This document shows, in pieces, positions 1 to 8,471 of a DNA stretch of 64,000 nucleotides. This DNA comes from Opitutia bacterium (GTDB taxonomy: Bacteria > Verrucomicrobiota > Verrucomicrobiia > Opitutales > Opitutaceae). Numbering within the stretch: position 1 is the first letter of the stretch; every line of letters starts with the position of its first letter. The translations under genes and the position numbers were made by a program. The stretch is from the NCBI GenBank assembly GCA_947475065.1, contig CANJLB010000019.1:1-64000 (forward strand). Direction: 5' to 3'. Below the pieces are notes generated by a model. The model made no database searches. It was not told where the DNA came from and saw only the letters and a program-made list of their open reading frames with translations.

Positions 1-160
1 AGCACAAGTATTCAGTAAAGGTGCCTTTTTGGCCTGCCATTCTACGACGTATTTTGCTCACGTAAGTCGCTGGCGGTCGGGCTTATTCGGGGTAATTCGG
101 GGTTTTTCGGCCCTTTCTGAAAGAGCACAAGTATTGAGCGAAGCTACAGCGAAGCTACAA
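1..160. other. Left edge downstream of tRNA-Leu, no gene seen
   Basis: No convincing coding region is visible. The stretch lies just past the 3' end of the minus-strand tRNA-Leu. It holds two imperfect copies of a 20-base word beginning AGCACAAGTATT, at 1-20 and 124-143, and two close copies of ATTCGGGGT around 88-105. tRNA-Leu 3' ends are common integration sites, so these could be attachment-site debris, but no integrase lies inside the window and the idea is untested. Confidence 0.3.
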
Positions 161-245
161 TGGTGCCCGGGCGCGGACTCGAACCGCGATGCTTTTGGCA
201 CAGGCTTCTGAGACCTGCGTGTCTACCAATTCCACCACCCGGGCA
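161..245 (-). tRNA. tRNA-Leu (anticodon CAG)
   Basis: On the minus strand the gene folds into a full cloverleaf with the 5' acceptor arm TGCCCGG pairing with CCGGGCA, a long variable arm typical of class II tRNAs, a T-arm with GGTTCGAGTCC, and an encoded CCA end. The anticodon loop CTCAGAA places CAG at positions 34-36, which reads CUG leucine codons. Its 3' end faces the left edge of the window. Confidence 0.95.
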
Positions 246-338
246 AAAAAGGGAGTGCCACTGCATACGCCGGCGGCGGGCTTGGCAAGTCCCGAATTGG
301 CCTTGGCCCGCCGCCCGCGCTACGCCACGCTCCGTCAC

Positions 339-917
339 ATGACATGGAGCGGAGTGCTGCTGGCCGCCGGAGCGTCGCTCCGGATGGGCCGCGACAAGGC
401 ACTGCTGCCAACGGCCGATGGGCCGTTATGGCGGCGGCAGCTCGCCGTTCTCGCGGCAGCGGGCACGGCCGAGCTGCTCGTGTCGGCACGGGCGGAGCAG
501 TCATGGGTGCCGCCGGAGGTCACGCGCCTGGCCGATGCCGTGCCAGGGGCGGGGCCGCTGGCGGGCCTCGCGGCGGCGCTGGCTCGCTGCCGTGGCACGC
601 ACCTGCTCGTGCTCGCGGTGGATCTGCCCGCGCTGCCGGCCGACTGGTTCTTGGACCTGCAAAGCTCGTGCGCGCCGGGCTGCGGCGCGGCGGGCGTCCA
701 CGTGGATGGGGCCGACGGTGAAGCCTTTGAACCGCTCGCGGCGATTTATCCTTGCGAGCTGGCGGCATGGGCGGAGGCGGCACTAAGACGGCGCGAGCTG
801 GCCTTGCAGCCGCTGCTGCAGCGCGCCGCAGCGGCCGGCCTGATGCAGGCCGTGCCCATCGCGCCCGAACGCGCCGCATGGTTTGCAAACTGGAACCGGC
901 CGGAAGACCTTGTCTGA
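339..917 (+). CDS. mobA: Molybdenum cofactor guanylyltransferase (MobA-like)
   Basis: Nucleotidyltransferase that, in MobA proteins, attaches GMP to molybdopterin. The 192-residue product opens with the family signature LAAGASLRMGRDKALLP at residues 8-24, which binds the nucleotide phosphates. A second conserved stretch, LVLAVDLPALP (about residues 88-98), carries the metal-binding aspartate. An ATG at 339 places the signature near the N-terminus as usual; the open frame continues upstream through the tRNA, so the longer start is rejected. Four other molybdenum-cofactor-type genes lie within the next 17 kb. A MocA-like cytidylyltransferase role is the main alternative. Confidence 0.8.
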   Translation: MTWSGVLLAAGASLRMGRDKALLPTADGPLWRRQLAVLAAAGTAELLVSARAEQSWVPPEVTRLADAVPGAGPLAGLAAALARCRGTHLLVLAVDLPALPADWFLDLQSSCAPGCGAAGVHVDGADGEAFEPLAAIYPCELAAWAEAALRRRELALQPLLQRAAAAGLMQAVPIAPERAAWFANWNRPEDLV

Positions 918-1023
918 GGCCGGGTGGACGCAAGGCACACCGTTCGGCTGCGAAGACCGGCCCGGCCTTTACGCGCTCGCTTCGGTCAACAATTTCGGCA
1001 CTTTGGCCGCGTCCGCTGTCTCC

Positions 1024-3156
1024 ATGACTTTCCGCCCGATGCCCGCCTGTCTCTCCCGTCCCGCCACCGCGCTCACCTCCGCCGTCCTCGCGCTCCTCGT
1101 GTTCTTCACACCGGGCACGACGCGAGCGGCGTTTTTCACGGCCAGCGAACAGCATGTCAAAGCCTCGCTGGTCGCCGCCGAAGCGTCGGTGCAGCCAGGC
1201 CGCGAATTCACCGTCGCCCTGCGGCTTGAACACGCCACCGGCTGGCACACCTATTGGATTTTTGCCGGCACCGGTTACGCGACCACGCTCAAGTGGGACT
1301 TGCCGCCCGGCTGGACAGCCGGCGCAATCCAGTGGCCGACACCGGTCAAGATCATTGACACGCACGGCACCATCACGGGCAACGGTTACACTGGCACCGT
1401 CTATCTGCCGGTCACCCTCATCCCGCCCGCCGGCCTCAAGCCCGGCGAAACCGTCACGCTCAAGGCCAAGGCCGAGTGGCTCATGTGCAACACGGACTGC
1501 GTGCCCGGCGACGCAACGCTTTCGCTCACACTGCCCGTGAGCGCCACCGCACCGGTGCCGGATCCGGCCCCCGACAGCATGGCGGTGGCCTCCGCCAGCG
1601 CCGCACTTCCGCGCCCGGTCGAGGGCTGGCAGGTTGAGGCCACCCGCACGGGCAAAACGATCACGCTCCGCCTCACGCCGCCCGCCGGCGTGAGCCCGCC
1701 CGCCGCCTCGCCCGCACCATGGTTTTTTGGCGACAATGATTTCGTGGCCTATGACCAGCCGCAAGGCTTTGCCGTGGAGCCGGCCAGCGCGCTGGTCTTC
1801 AAGCTCACCATTTCGTCGTCGGCCGAGGCCAGCCTTAAGCGGCTGACGGGAGTGGTGCGGACGGAAGGCAGCTGGGTGGCAGCCGGCCCGGCTTTGCCTG
1901 GGCTGAAACTGGACGTGCCGCTCATGATCGTGGCCGGGCCTGCCGTCGCGATGCCCGCGGGCGGGCTGGCGGGCGCTCTCGTGCTCGCATTTCTCGGCGG
2001 GCTGATTTTGAACCTCATGCCGTGCGTTTTTCCCGTGCTGGGAATTAAAATCCTCGGCTTCGTCAACCAGTCCGGCGCAGACCGACGCAAGGTCGTGCGG
2101 CACGGTCTGATGTTCACGGCGGGCGTGCTGCTGTCATTCTGGGCGCTGGCGGGCGCGCTGGCGGCGCTGCGGGCGGGCGGCGAACAGCTCGGCTGGGGCT
2201 TTCAGCTCCAATCGCCGGGCTTCGTGTTCGGCCTCGCCACAGTGATGCTTGTGTTCGCGCTGAACTTGAGCGGAGTGTTTGAGTTCGGCCTCGGCGCGAC
2301 TGCGGTTGGCGGGGGCTTGCAGATGAAGTCGGGCTATCTGGGCTCGTTTTTCACGGGTGTGCTGGCGACCGTGGTGGCGACACCGTGCAGCGCGCCTTTC
2401 CTCGCACCAGCGCTCGGCACGGCCCTGGCGCTGCCGGCGGGGCCGTCCTTCGTGGTGTTCACGGCGATCGCGCTGGGGCTGAGCGCGCCGTATCTGTTGC
2501 TCTCGATTTTTCCCGGTGCGGTGAAAATCCTGCCCCGGCCCGGCGCATGGATGGAGACCCTGAAACAGTTTCTCGCGTTTCCCCTCTATGCGACAGTCGG
2601 GGCGCTCGCGTGGGTGCTGGTCGGGCAGGTGGAGGCGGAGGCGCAGCTCAACGCCATCTTCGGCCTCACCGCCGTCGCAGCAGCAACGTGGTGCTACGGA
2701 CGGTTCGCCGGGCCGGGCACCAAGCCGGCGCGTGCGCGCGCCGGCATCGTCGCGGGCGTGGCGCTGCTCGCGGCGGGCGCATGGCTCGGCTGGCCGCACG
2801 CCCCGGCGGCGGACGACCTGAAGTGGGAGCCATGGAGCGCGGAGCGGGTCACCGCACTGCGCGCCGAAGGGCGGATCATCTACGTGGACTTCACCGCCCG
2901 CTGGTGCGCGACGTGCCAGGCCAACAAAAAAATCGTGTTCGGCTCGGACGAGGTGCGGCGTATTTTCCGTGAAAAGAAGATCGCCCTGCTCCGGGCCGAC
3001 TGGACGAACCGCGATGCGCTCATCGCCGAGGAATTGGCGCGATGGGGCCGCAGCGCGGTGCCGTTTGACCTAGTTTATCTGCCGGGCAGTGCGGAGGGCC
3101 GGGTGCTACCCGAAGTGTTAACCCCGGGCATCGTGCTTGAAGCGATAGGCAAGTGA
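1024..3156 (+). CDS. dsbD: Thiol:disulfide interchange protein DsbD
   Basis: Membrane protein that passes electrons from cytoplasmic thioredoxin to periplasmic thiol proteins. The 710-residue product has three expected parts: a signal peptide (about 1-37) and periplasmic beta domain with a CNTDC pair (C155, C159), a multi-helix membrane domain with the redox cysteines in NLMPCVFPVLG and VVATPCSAPF, and a C-terminal thioredoxin domain with WCATC. The frame is open from 883, overlapping mobA, but the ATG at 1024 immediately precedes a normal signal peptide and is preferred. The presence of all three cysteine pairs argues for a functional enzyme. Confidence 0.92.
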   Translation: MTFRPMPACLSRPATALTSAVLALLVFFTPGTTRAAFFTASEQHVKASLVAAEASVQPGREFTVALRLEHATGWHTYWIFAGTGYATTLKWDLPPGWTAGAIQWPTPVKIIDTHGTITGNGYTGTVYLPVTLIPPAGLKPGETVTLKAKAEWLMCNTDCVPGDATLSLTLPVSATAPVPDPAPDSMAVASASAALPRPVEGWQVEATRTGKTITLRLTPPAGVSPPAASPAPWFFGDNDFVAYDQPQGFAVEPASALVFKLTISSSAEASLKRLTGVVRTEGSWVAAGPALPGLKLDVPLMIVAGPAVAMPAGGLAGALVLAFLGGLILNLMPCVFPVLGIKILGFVNQSGADRRKVVRHGLMFTAGVLLSFWALAGALAALRAGGEQLGWGFQLQSPGFVFGLATVMLVFALNLSGVFEFGLGATAVGGGLQMKSGYLGSFFTGVLATVVATPCSAPFLAPALGTALALPAGPSFVVFTAIALGLSAPYLLLSIFPGAVKILPRPGAWMETLKQFLAFPLYATVGALAWVLVGQVEAEAQLNAIFGLTAVAAATWCYGRFAGPGTKPARARAGIVAGVALLAAGAWLGWPHAPAADDLKWEPWSAERVTALRAEGRIIYVDFTARWCATCQANKKIVFGSDEVRRIFREKKIALLRADWTNRDALIAEELARWGRSAVPFDLVYLPGSAEGRVLPEVLTPGIVLEAIGK

Positions 3157-3206
3157 GCGTCTGCACCGGGCTTCTTACTGTAAATACCAATACTCCGAAA
3201 AGCTGA

Positions 3207-3268
3207 GACGCGAAGAACGGAAAGCGGTTCCTGCCGAAACCCTTTCCCTTCCTCTGCCTATTCGCGTC
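3207..3268. repeat. Fold-back intergenic repeat (AAAGACGCGAAG family), copy 1
   Basis: Inverted copies of GACGCGAA (3207-3214) and TTCGCGTC (3261-3268), the right arm continuing into TTTGCGCC, flank a spacer of about 46 bases in the dsbD/cupredoxin intergenic region. The same words recur near 8.5, 43.1 and 47.9 kb. Confidence 0.5.
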
Positions 3269-3356
3269 TTTGCGCCAAAATTGTCCATCGGCTTTCCCTT
3301 GCCAGCCAGAATAATTGCTCTTTCCCTCACCGGCCGTGTTCCACCAAAGTGGTTGG

Positions 3357-4499
3357 ATGCACCCCCTTGTCCGTGCCCTCACCCGCCCCCTGGGTCTGTC
3401 TCCTAGGAAACTGCCGGCCCGCCTGCCACTGATTGCCGCCATGGTCACGTGCGCCCTGGCCGCGCTGCCCGCCGGCCTGCACGCCGCCGAGGCGCCCACC
3501 GTCATCCGCATCGGCACGATTCCGGGGCTGAAGTTTGACCTCAGCGCCTTCTCGGTGCGGCCGGGCGCGGAGGTCGAGGTGATTTTCACCAACTCCGAAG
3601 AGATGCTCCATAATTTCGTCATCGTGAAGCCCGGGACGCGCGAGGCCGTGGGACTGGCCGCTCTCACGCTGGGCGCAGGCGCGGCGGAGCGCGAGTTCGT
3701 GCCACCCACGCCCGACGTGCTCTGGTCCACGAAGGTCGTGCCGGCCGGCTCGTCTGCCAGCGTCAAGTTCACCGCGCCAACCACGCTGGGCGATTATCCA
3801 TACGTGTGCACGTTTCCCGGCCACTACTTCCTGATGTTCGGCACCATGATGGTGACCAACGATCCCCAGCCACCGGTGAAGACACCGCTCACACCGGCCA
3901 AGCCCGCGACGGCCGGCACCGCGCCAGTCGCCACGTCAGCAGCGGCGGTGACCGCCCACGCCGTCACCAAACGGGCCTTGATGCCCGCCTCCGGCCCGGC
4001 CTCCATCGCCGTGCAACTGCCGGGCGGGGTGTCGTATTGCTGGGATGCGGGGGCGGGGCGCTTCCGCTACGCTTGGACCGGCGGCTACATCAACATGCCG
4101 GCCGTGGCCGAACGCTTTCTGGCCGACGTGCTCGGCGATGTTTTTTACGAGGAGCCCGCCTACCCGCTCCGCCTCGGCACCTCACCGGGCGCCGTGCCGA
4201 AACAGATTGATTTCAAGGGCTACACGCTCGACGCACAGCGCATCCCAGAGTTTGAAACCGTGGTGGACGGCGTCACGATACACGAGCGCGCCGAGGTCAG
4301 GGACGGCAGGCTGGTCCGCCGTTTCCGCACGGGTGGCGAGGCAACCGTGTGGTTCGCCATCCCCGCGGAAGGCGCAGCAGGCCTCGCCGCCGCCGGCGGC
4401 ACGAAAGAGGGCGCGTTTTTCAAATTCACCGGTGCCGCCGCGAAGGAATTCACCATCAGCATGCCCGTGCCGGCATCTGCCCGGACTCCCGCCCAATAA
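3357..4499 (+). CDS. Exported cupredoxin with a C-terminal domain of unknown function
   Basis: The 380-residue product has an N-terminal signal segment ending near HAAEAP, then a type 1 copper (azurin/auracyanin-like) domain. The predicted copper ligands are visible: a His in MLHNFVIV, then Cys, His and Met in YVCTFPGHYFLM. A Thr/Ala-rich linker follows, then a roughly 170-residue domain starting around GGVSYCWDAGAGRFRYAW that I do not recognise. ATG 3357 is preferred to a TTG 14 codons upstream. The next gene, 21 bases downstream, encodes an exported beta-propeller dehydrogenase-like protein, so a periplasmic electron-transfer pair is a reasonable inference. Confidence 0.75.
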   Translation: MHPLVRALTRPLGLSPRKLPARLPLIAAMVTCALAALPAGLHAAEAPTVIRIGTIPGLKFDLSAFSVRPGAEVEVIFTNSEEMLHNFVIVKPGTREAVGLAALTLGAGAAEREFVPPTPDVLWSTKVVPAGSSASVKFTAPTTLGDYPYVCTFPGHYFLMFGTMMVTNDPQPPVKTPLTPAKPATAGTAPVATSAAAVTAHAVTKRALMPASGPASIAVQLPGGVSYCWDAGAGRFRYAWTGGYINMPAVAERFLADVLGDVFYEEPAYPLRLGTSPGAVPKQIDFKGYTLDAQRIPEFETVVDGVTIHERAEVRDGRLVRRFRTGGEATVWFAIPAEGAAGLAAAGGTKEGAFFKFTGAAAKEFTISMPVPASARTPAQ

Positions 4500-4520
4500 C
4501 CCCTTCGGCCCCTTTTCCCC

Positions 4521-6215
4521 ATGCACCCCTTCCGCCCCGCCCTCCCTGCCCTGCTCGCCCTCGCCCTGCTCGCCGGCTCCGCCAGCCCCGCCCGCGCGGC
4601 CCGCGGCACGCCCAACCGCGTGCCGCTGTCTTCCATCGCCAAGGCCGAGCCCAGCACCTTTGCCCAATACTACGACGTCGAGGACATCGTGCTGCCCGAG
4701 GGAGGCAGGTCTGTGGATGGCCTCGCCATCATGCCCGACGGCCGCGTGGTCGTCACCTTTTACTCGGGCTGGGTGTGCTTTTACGACGCCAAGACGAAAA
4801 AGTGGACGACCTTCGCCGAGGGTCTGCACACCCCGCTTGGCGTCCTGCCGCTGAGCAACAGCCAGATGCTCGTCATGCAGATGCCCGAGCTCACGCTGCT
4901 GACCGACAAGGACGGCGACAACAAAGCCGACGAGTTCAAAACCGTCTCCGACCAGTTCGGACTGTCGGGCAATTACTCGGAGTTTGCCTTTGGCCCGGTG
5001 AAGGACGCTCAGGGCAACCTCTTTTTCAGCCTTGGCACCGGGTCCAATCAGGGCGCACCGCTGACCACGGAGGTCCGCGGCTTCTTCAACCCGCTCGGTT
5101 CCTGGAGCCGCATGACCTCGCCGGTGCCCTTTCGCGGCTGGATCATGCAGATCACGCCGGACGGCAAAACCGTCCCCTACGCTTCCGGCCTGCGCGAGCC
5201 CAACGGCCTCGGCCTGGACCCGCAGGGCCGCCTCTTCGCCGTTGACAACCAGGGGGACTGGGTTGGCGCGAGCGCGCTCTACCACATCCAGAAAGGCCGT
5301 TTCTACGGCCATGCGCCCGACCTGCTCTGGCGCGAGGATTTTCAAGGCGGACGGATGCCGATTGACACTCCGGTCGAGGAGCTCGACGCGCTCCGCACGC
5401 GTGCCGCGGTCGTGTTCCCCTACGGCGACATGTCCAACTCCCCCACCCAGCCGCTCTGGGACACGACCGGAGGGAAGTTCGGTCCGTTTGCCGGCCAGGC
5501 CTTCCTCGGTGAAATGAACCAACGCTTCCTCATGCGCGTGATGCTTGAGGAGGTGGACGGCCAGATGCAGGGGGCGGTCTCACCTTTCCTGAACGACCCC
5601 GCCAACCCCAAGTTCCATCGCGGCAACAACCGCCTCGCCTTCGACGCCCAAGGGGGCCTCTGGGTCGGCCAGACGTTTCACGACGCCTGGACGGGTGAGG
5701 AAGGTCTGCAACGCATCACTTGGAAAGGGATCGTCCCGCTGGAGGTGTCCGCCATGAAGCTCATCGAGGATGGCTTCGAGCTCACGTTCACCCGGCCCGT
5801 CAACCCGGAGACCGCCGCCAACCCCGCCTCCTACGCGATGAAGACCTATTTCTATAACTATCACGAGGAATACGGCTCGTCGAAATATGACAACCATCCT
5901 GTCGGCATCAGCTCTGCCGTCGTGTCCGCCGACCACCGGCGCGTCACGCTCCACCTCGACAACCTTGAGGCGTGGCGGCTCTACGATCTGACCATGCAAA
6001 ATATCGCGAGCGAGGACGGCCAGCACACGCTGCTCGGCCCCTGGGTCGTCTACACCGTCAACCACCTCCTCCACAACACGCCGCCGCCCCGCGCCCCGCT
6101 GCCGCATGACCCGACCCAACGCCGCACCCCGCGCTATCCCACCCTTGACCGCACCGAAAACGGCATGCAATCCGTCGGCGGTCCGCAGAACTTCAAGCCG
6201 CTGCCGAAGAACTGA
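4521..6215 (+). CDS. Exported beta-propeller protein (PQQ-dependent sugar dehydrogenase-like)
   Basis: The 564-residue product starts with a signal peptide ending in ARAARG. The body has repeated propeller-blade motifs (VDGLAIMPDGRVVVTF, GLREPNGLGLDPQGRLFAVD), as in soluble glucose/sorbosone dehydrogenase-like proteins that are expanded in planctomycetes and verrucomicrobia. A Pro-rich tail follows. It sits 21 bases after the cupredoxin gene and is probably co-transcribed, which suggests that electrons from an oxidised substrate could pass to copper. The substrate cannot be read from the sequence, and PQQ binding is inferred only from family resemblance. Confidence 0.7.
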   Translation: MHPFRPALPALLALALLAGSASPARAARGTPNRVPLSSIAKAEPSTFAQYYDVEDIVLPEGGRSVDGLAIMPDGRVVVTFYSGWVCFYDAKTKKWTTFAEGLHTPLGVLPLSNSQMLVMQMPELTLLTDKDGDNKADEFKTVSDQFGLSGNYSEFAFGPVKDAQGNLFFSLGTGSNQGAPLTTEVRGFFNPLGSWSRMTSPVPFRGWIMQITPDGKTVPYASGLREPNGLGLDPQGRLFAVDNQGDWVGASALYHIQKGRFYGHAPDLLWREDFQGGRMPIDTPVEELDALRTRAAVVFPYGDMSNSPTQPLWDTTGGKFGPFAGQAFLGEMNQRFLMRVMLEEVDGQMQGAVSPFLNDPANPKFHRGNNRLAFDAQGGLWVGQTFHDAWTGEEGLQRITWKGIVPLEVSAMKLIEDGFELTFTRPVNPETAANPASYAMKTYFYNYHEEYGSSKYDNHPVGISSAVVSADHRRVTLHLDNLEAWRLYDLTMQNIASEDGQHTLLGPWVVYTVNHLLHNTPPPRAPLPHDPTQRRTPRYPTLDRTENGMQSVGGPQNFKPLPKN

Positions 6216-6353
6216 CGACACTCCGTGAACGCGGGCCACCGGTAGAATATTGGTGGCCAGACGCCAAACGGCTCCACACCTTGGCCTTCAAAGGGCGGCT
6301 CGCCGCCCGCCTTTGTCCTTTCGCCCTGCGCCGTTCTCCGTTTGTCTGAGCGC

Positions 6354-7451
6354 ATGGCCGCCCAGCCGACCGCGCACCCGCATCCGCATTTTCGCAAGCC
6401 CAGCTTCCCGGTCGCCGCCCCGCTGCGCGACTACCTGCGCCGCTACCGCCGTGAGCGCGACCTACCCGTCACCTACGAGCGCCTCCGCCGCTTTGCCGAG
6501 TCCGCCCCGCTCGCCGACGCCGCCGGCCTCCCCACCCTCTGGGAGACGGTGGTCTATGACCAGCTGGAGATGGAGTCGCTCCAGGAGGGGCTGAAGCAGG
6601 TCTATGCCATCCTGCGCGTGGACGGCGACCTCTCGGTCATGCAGCACCTTTACATTGATCGCATTGATTTTTGCGCCTTCGGCAATTCCGCGCCCTTCCG
6701 CATCCGCATCGTCAACGCCTACAACGACAATCCCGATCACTTCTACGTCAAGCGCGCCGATGCCTCCCGCATCTACGGCCTCGAACTCGAGCATGTCCTC
6801 TCACCCAACCGGATGAACTATCTCACCTGCGGCGCCACCCTCGTCGAGGAGCACATCGCCGGCATCCCCGGCGACGCCTTCATCGCCCGCGGCCTCGGCG
6901 GACGCGACCTCAAGCCCATCCGCCTCGCCAAGGAGCTCGTCAAGTTCAACGAGCGCTGCTTCGTCCGCCTCCTCGGCGACATGCGAAGCTACAACTTCGT
7001 GGTCGTCGTCACCCCCGACTTTGAGGATGCCCAGGTCCGCATCCGGGCGATGGACTTCGACCAGCAGAGCTACGAGGGCCGGCTCAACTTTTACCGCCCG
7101 CAGTTCTTCAAGGACAACCGCCCCTTCGCCCTCTTCTGTGTGAAACACCTCCGCCTCGAGACTGCGCGCCAATACCAGCGCGAGGAGCAGGTGCTCATGC
7201 TCCAGCGTGCCGCCGTTTCCGAAGAACGCCTGGCCTTGCTCCTCGCCGCCATGTCGGGCGACACGCTCGCCCCGCCCGCGCATCTCCATGAGCTGCGCAC
7301 CGCGCTGGCTGCGCACTACCGCCGCGACACCTACCACCGCTGCGAGTCGATGGGCGCGCTCGTCCGTGAAAATCTCGAGTCCATCCGCCTGCACGTCGCC
7401 GATCCCTCCCTCATTCCCGAGTCCGACAGCATGGCCGGCGGGCTCGAGTGA
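6354..7451 (+). CDS. Conserved hypothetical protein with kinase-like motifs
   Basis: The 365-residue product has no named family that I can assign; similar uncharacterised proteins exist in Bacteroidota as far as I recall. Three spaced motifs match the protein-kinase/aminoglycoside-phosphotransferase fold: a Lys in FYVKRAD (K133), a catalytic-loop-like GDMRSYN (D209 and N214, the usual D plus five), and DFD at 234-236 in place of DFG. EEHIAGIPGD lies where a hinge would be. No signal peptide or membrane segment is visible. ATG 6354 is preferred over a TTG four codons upstream. Confidence 0.6.
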   Translation: MAAQPTAHPHPHFRKPSFPVAAPLRDYLRRYRRERDLPVTYERLRRFAESAPLADAAGLPTLWETVVYDQLEMESLQEGLKQVYAILRVDGDLSVMQHLYIDRIDFCAFGNSAPFRIRIVNAYNDNPDHFYVKRADASRIYGLELEHVLSPNRMNYLTCGATLVEEHIAGIPGDAFIARGLGGRDLKPIRLAKELVKFNERCFVRLLGDMRSYNFVVVVTPDFEDAQVRIRAMDFDQQSYEGRLNFYRPQFFKDNRPFALFCVKHLRLETARQYQREEQVLMLQRAAVSEERLALLLAAMSGDTLAPPAHLHELRTALAAHYRRDTYHRCESMGALVRENLESIRLHVADPSLIPESDSMAGGLE

Positions 7452-7468
7452 ACGGCCATTCAAGCTTT

Positions 7469-7743
7469 ATGTCTGCCACGGAAGCATTGACCATTTTCGA
7501 GGTTGATCCATACTTCTCGCCATGCTCCGGCACCTTCAGCTTGGACCGTTACGCCGCCATGGGTGGCTCCTCTTCTTTGACCTGATCGGCCATCCCAAGG
7601 CCAGCACGGGCTACGCTTGGGTCTACGACACAGAGGCCGGAAGCCGCACGCTGGCCGTCCTGCAACTGCCGCCCGTCATCTCACCCGTTACCGCCGTCCG
7701 TGCCGCTATCGTCGGGGAGTTGCGACCGATCGAGGGAAATTGA
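7469..7743 (+). pseudogene. Small gene, probably frameshifted
   Basis: An ATG at 7469 opens a 38-codon frame ending in TGA at 7583-7585. Another frame, with an ATG at 7522, continues to a TGA at 7741-7743. The early part reads better in the first frame (FEVDPYFSPCSGTFSLDRYA) and the later part in the second (STGYAWVYDTEAGSR). A single frameshift near 7565-7585 would join them into a protein of about 90 residues. Alternatively only the 73-codon 7522-7743 frame is real. No family is recognised. The stop lies one base before the GTG of the next small gene. Confidence 0.35.
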
Positions 7744-7744
7744 A

Positions 7745-7909
7745 GTGAAAAAACATATTAAATATGCCTTGGTCGCCGCCGCCATTATATCATCGGGGTT
7801 GTCATTCATTTACGCTCTACCCCGCGCAAGATTTAAAATCGGCGGCGGGGAGATACTCGTAATTTTTGCGCTCGTTCTCTTAATTTTTGGGCCACAGCGG
7901 AGAACGTAG
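7745..7909 (+). CDS. Small membrane protein with a TatA-like segment
   Basis: A GTG start preceded by GAGGGAAA gives a 54-residue product with two hydrophobic stretches. The second, IGGGEILVIFALVLLIFGPQ, closely resembles the transmembrane segment and FG hinge of TatA/TatB proteins. The protein ends five residues after the FG (PQRRT), so the amphipathic helix that TatA needs for pore formation is absent. An extra hydrophobic segment precedes the TatA-like one. Base composition is clearly more AT-rich than that of its neighbours. It could be a truncated tatA relic or a genuine microprotein. Confidence 0.45.
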   Translation: MKKHIKYALVAAAIISSGLSFIYALPRARFKIGGGEILVIFALVLLIFGPQRRT

Positions 7910-8013
7910 TCGTTCACTTTCAAATTAAGACACTACCATCCAGCGGCATTACTTGAACTAGCTTGGGGATCGCGATCAGACTGCATGGTTAAAAAACGAA
8001 ACGCCCGTGCCTC

Positions 8014-8442
8014 TCAGGCTTTTTTCACCACCGCGCAATTGACCCACTCGGCCGGGCCGCCGTCGGCGTAGTGCTCTTTTTTCCAGACGGGCACACGCGC
8101 CTTGGTTTCATCAATGATGAAACGGCAGGCGTCAAACGCCGCCGACCGGTGTGCCGCCGTCACCCCCACCCACACGGCCAGCCCGCCGATCTCCAGCCGC
8201 CCCGTGCGATGGATGCACCCGGCAGCCACGATGGGAAATTTCGTGAGCGCCTCGGCCATGATCCGTGCACCTTCCAGCTCGGCCAGCCCGCCGTAGGCCT
8301 CGTATTCCAAGGCTGTCACCGGCCGGCCTTCGTGGTGATTGCGCACCCAGCCCTCGAACGTGACACATGCACCTGCGCCCGGGTCGGGCAGCCCACGTCG
8401 CAGCGCGGCGGGGTCAAGAATCTCGGCGGAAAGACGGAACAT
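8014..8442 (-). CDS. moaE: Molybdopterin synthase catalytic subunit
   Basis: MoaE, with thiocarboxylated MoaD, inserts the dithiolene sulfurs into precursor Z. The 142-residue product has the usual length and family features: GACVTFEGWVRNHHEGR, LEYEAYGG, HRTGRLEIGG and the C-terminal lysine motif VPVWKKEHYADG containing the active-site lysines. The frame is open further upstream, but the ATG at 8442 (MFRLSAEI) fits the family. No moaD lies next to it. Downstream of the stop on the minus strand, a weak GC stem followed by GTTTCGTTTTTT may act as a terminator. Confidence 0.9.
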   Translation of the reverse strand: MFRLSAEILDPAALRRGLPDPGAGACVTFEGWVRNHHEGRPVTALEYEAYGGLAELEGARIMAEALTKFPIVAAGCIHRTGRLEIGGLAVWVGVTAAHRSAAFDACRFIIDETKARVPVWKKEHYADGGPAEWVNCAVVKKA

Positions 8443-8471
8443 GGGCGGGAGCGAAACCAAGCCGCCCCGGA

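Noticed and set aside
189-338. N-terminal extension of the mobA frame across the tRNA gene
   Set aside because: It overlaps tRNA-Leu, and the nucleotidyltransferase signature follows naturally from the ATG at 339.
520-2103. Long minus-strand open frame opposite mobA and dsbD
   Set aside because: It is Arg/Gly/His-rich with no fold-like hydrophobic pattern, a typical shadow in GC-rich DNA opposite two well-supported genes.
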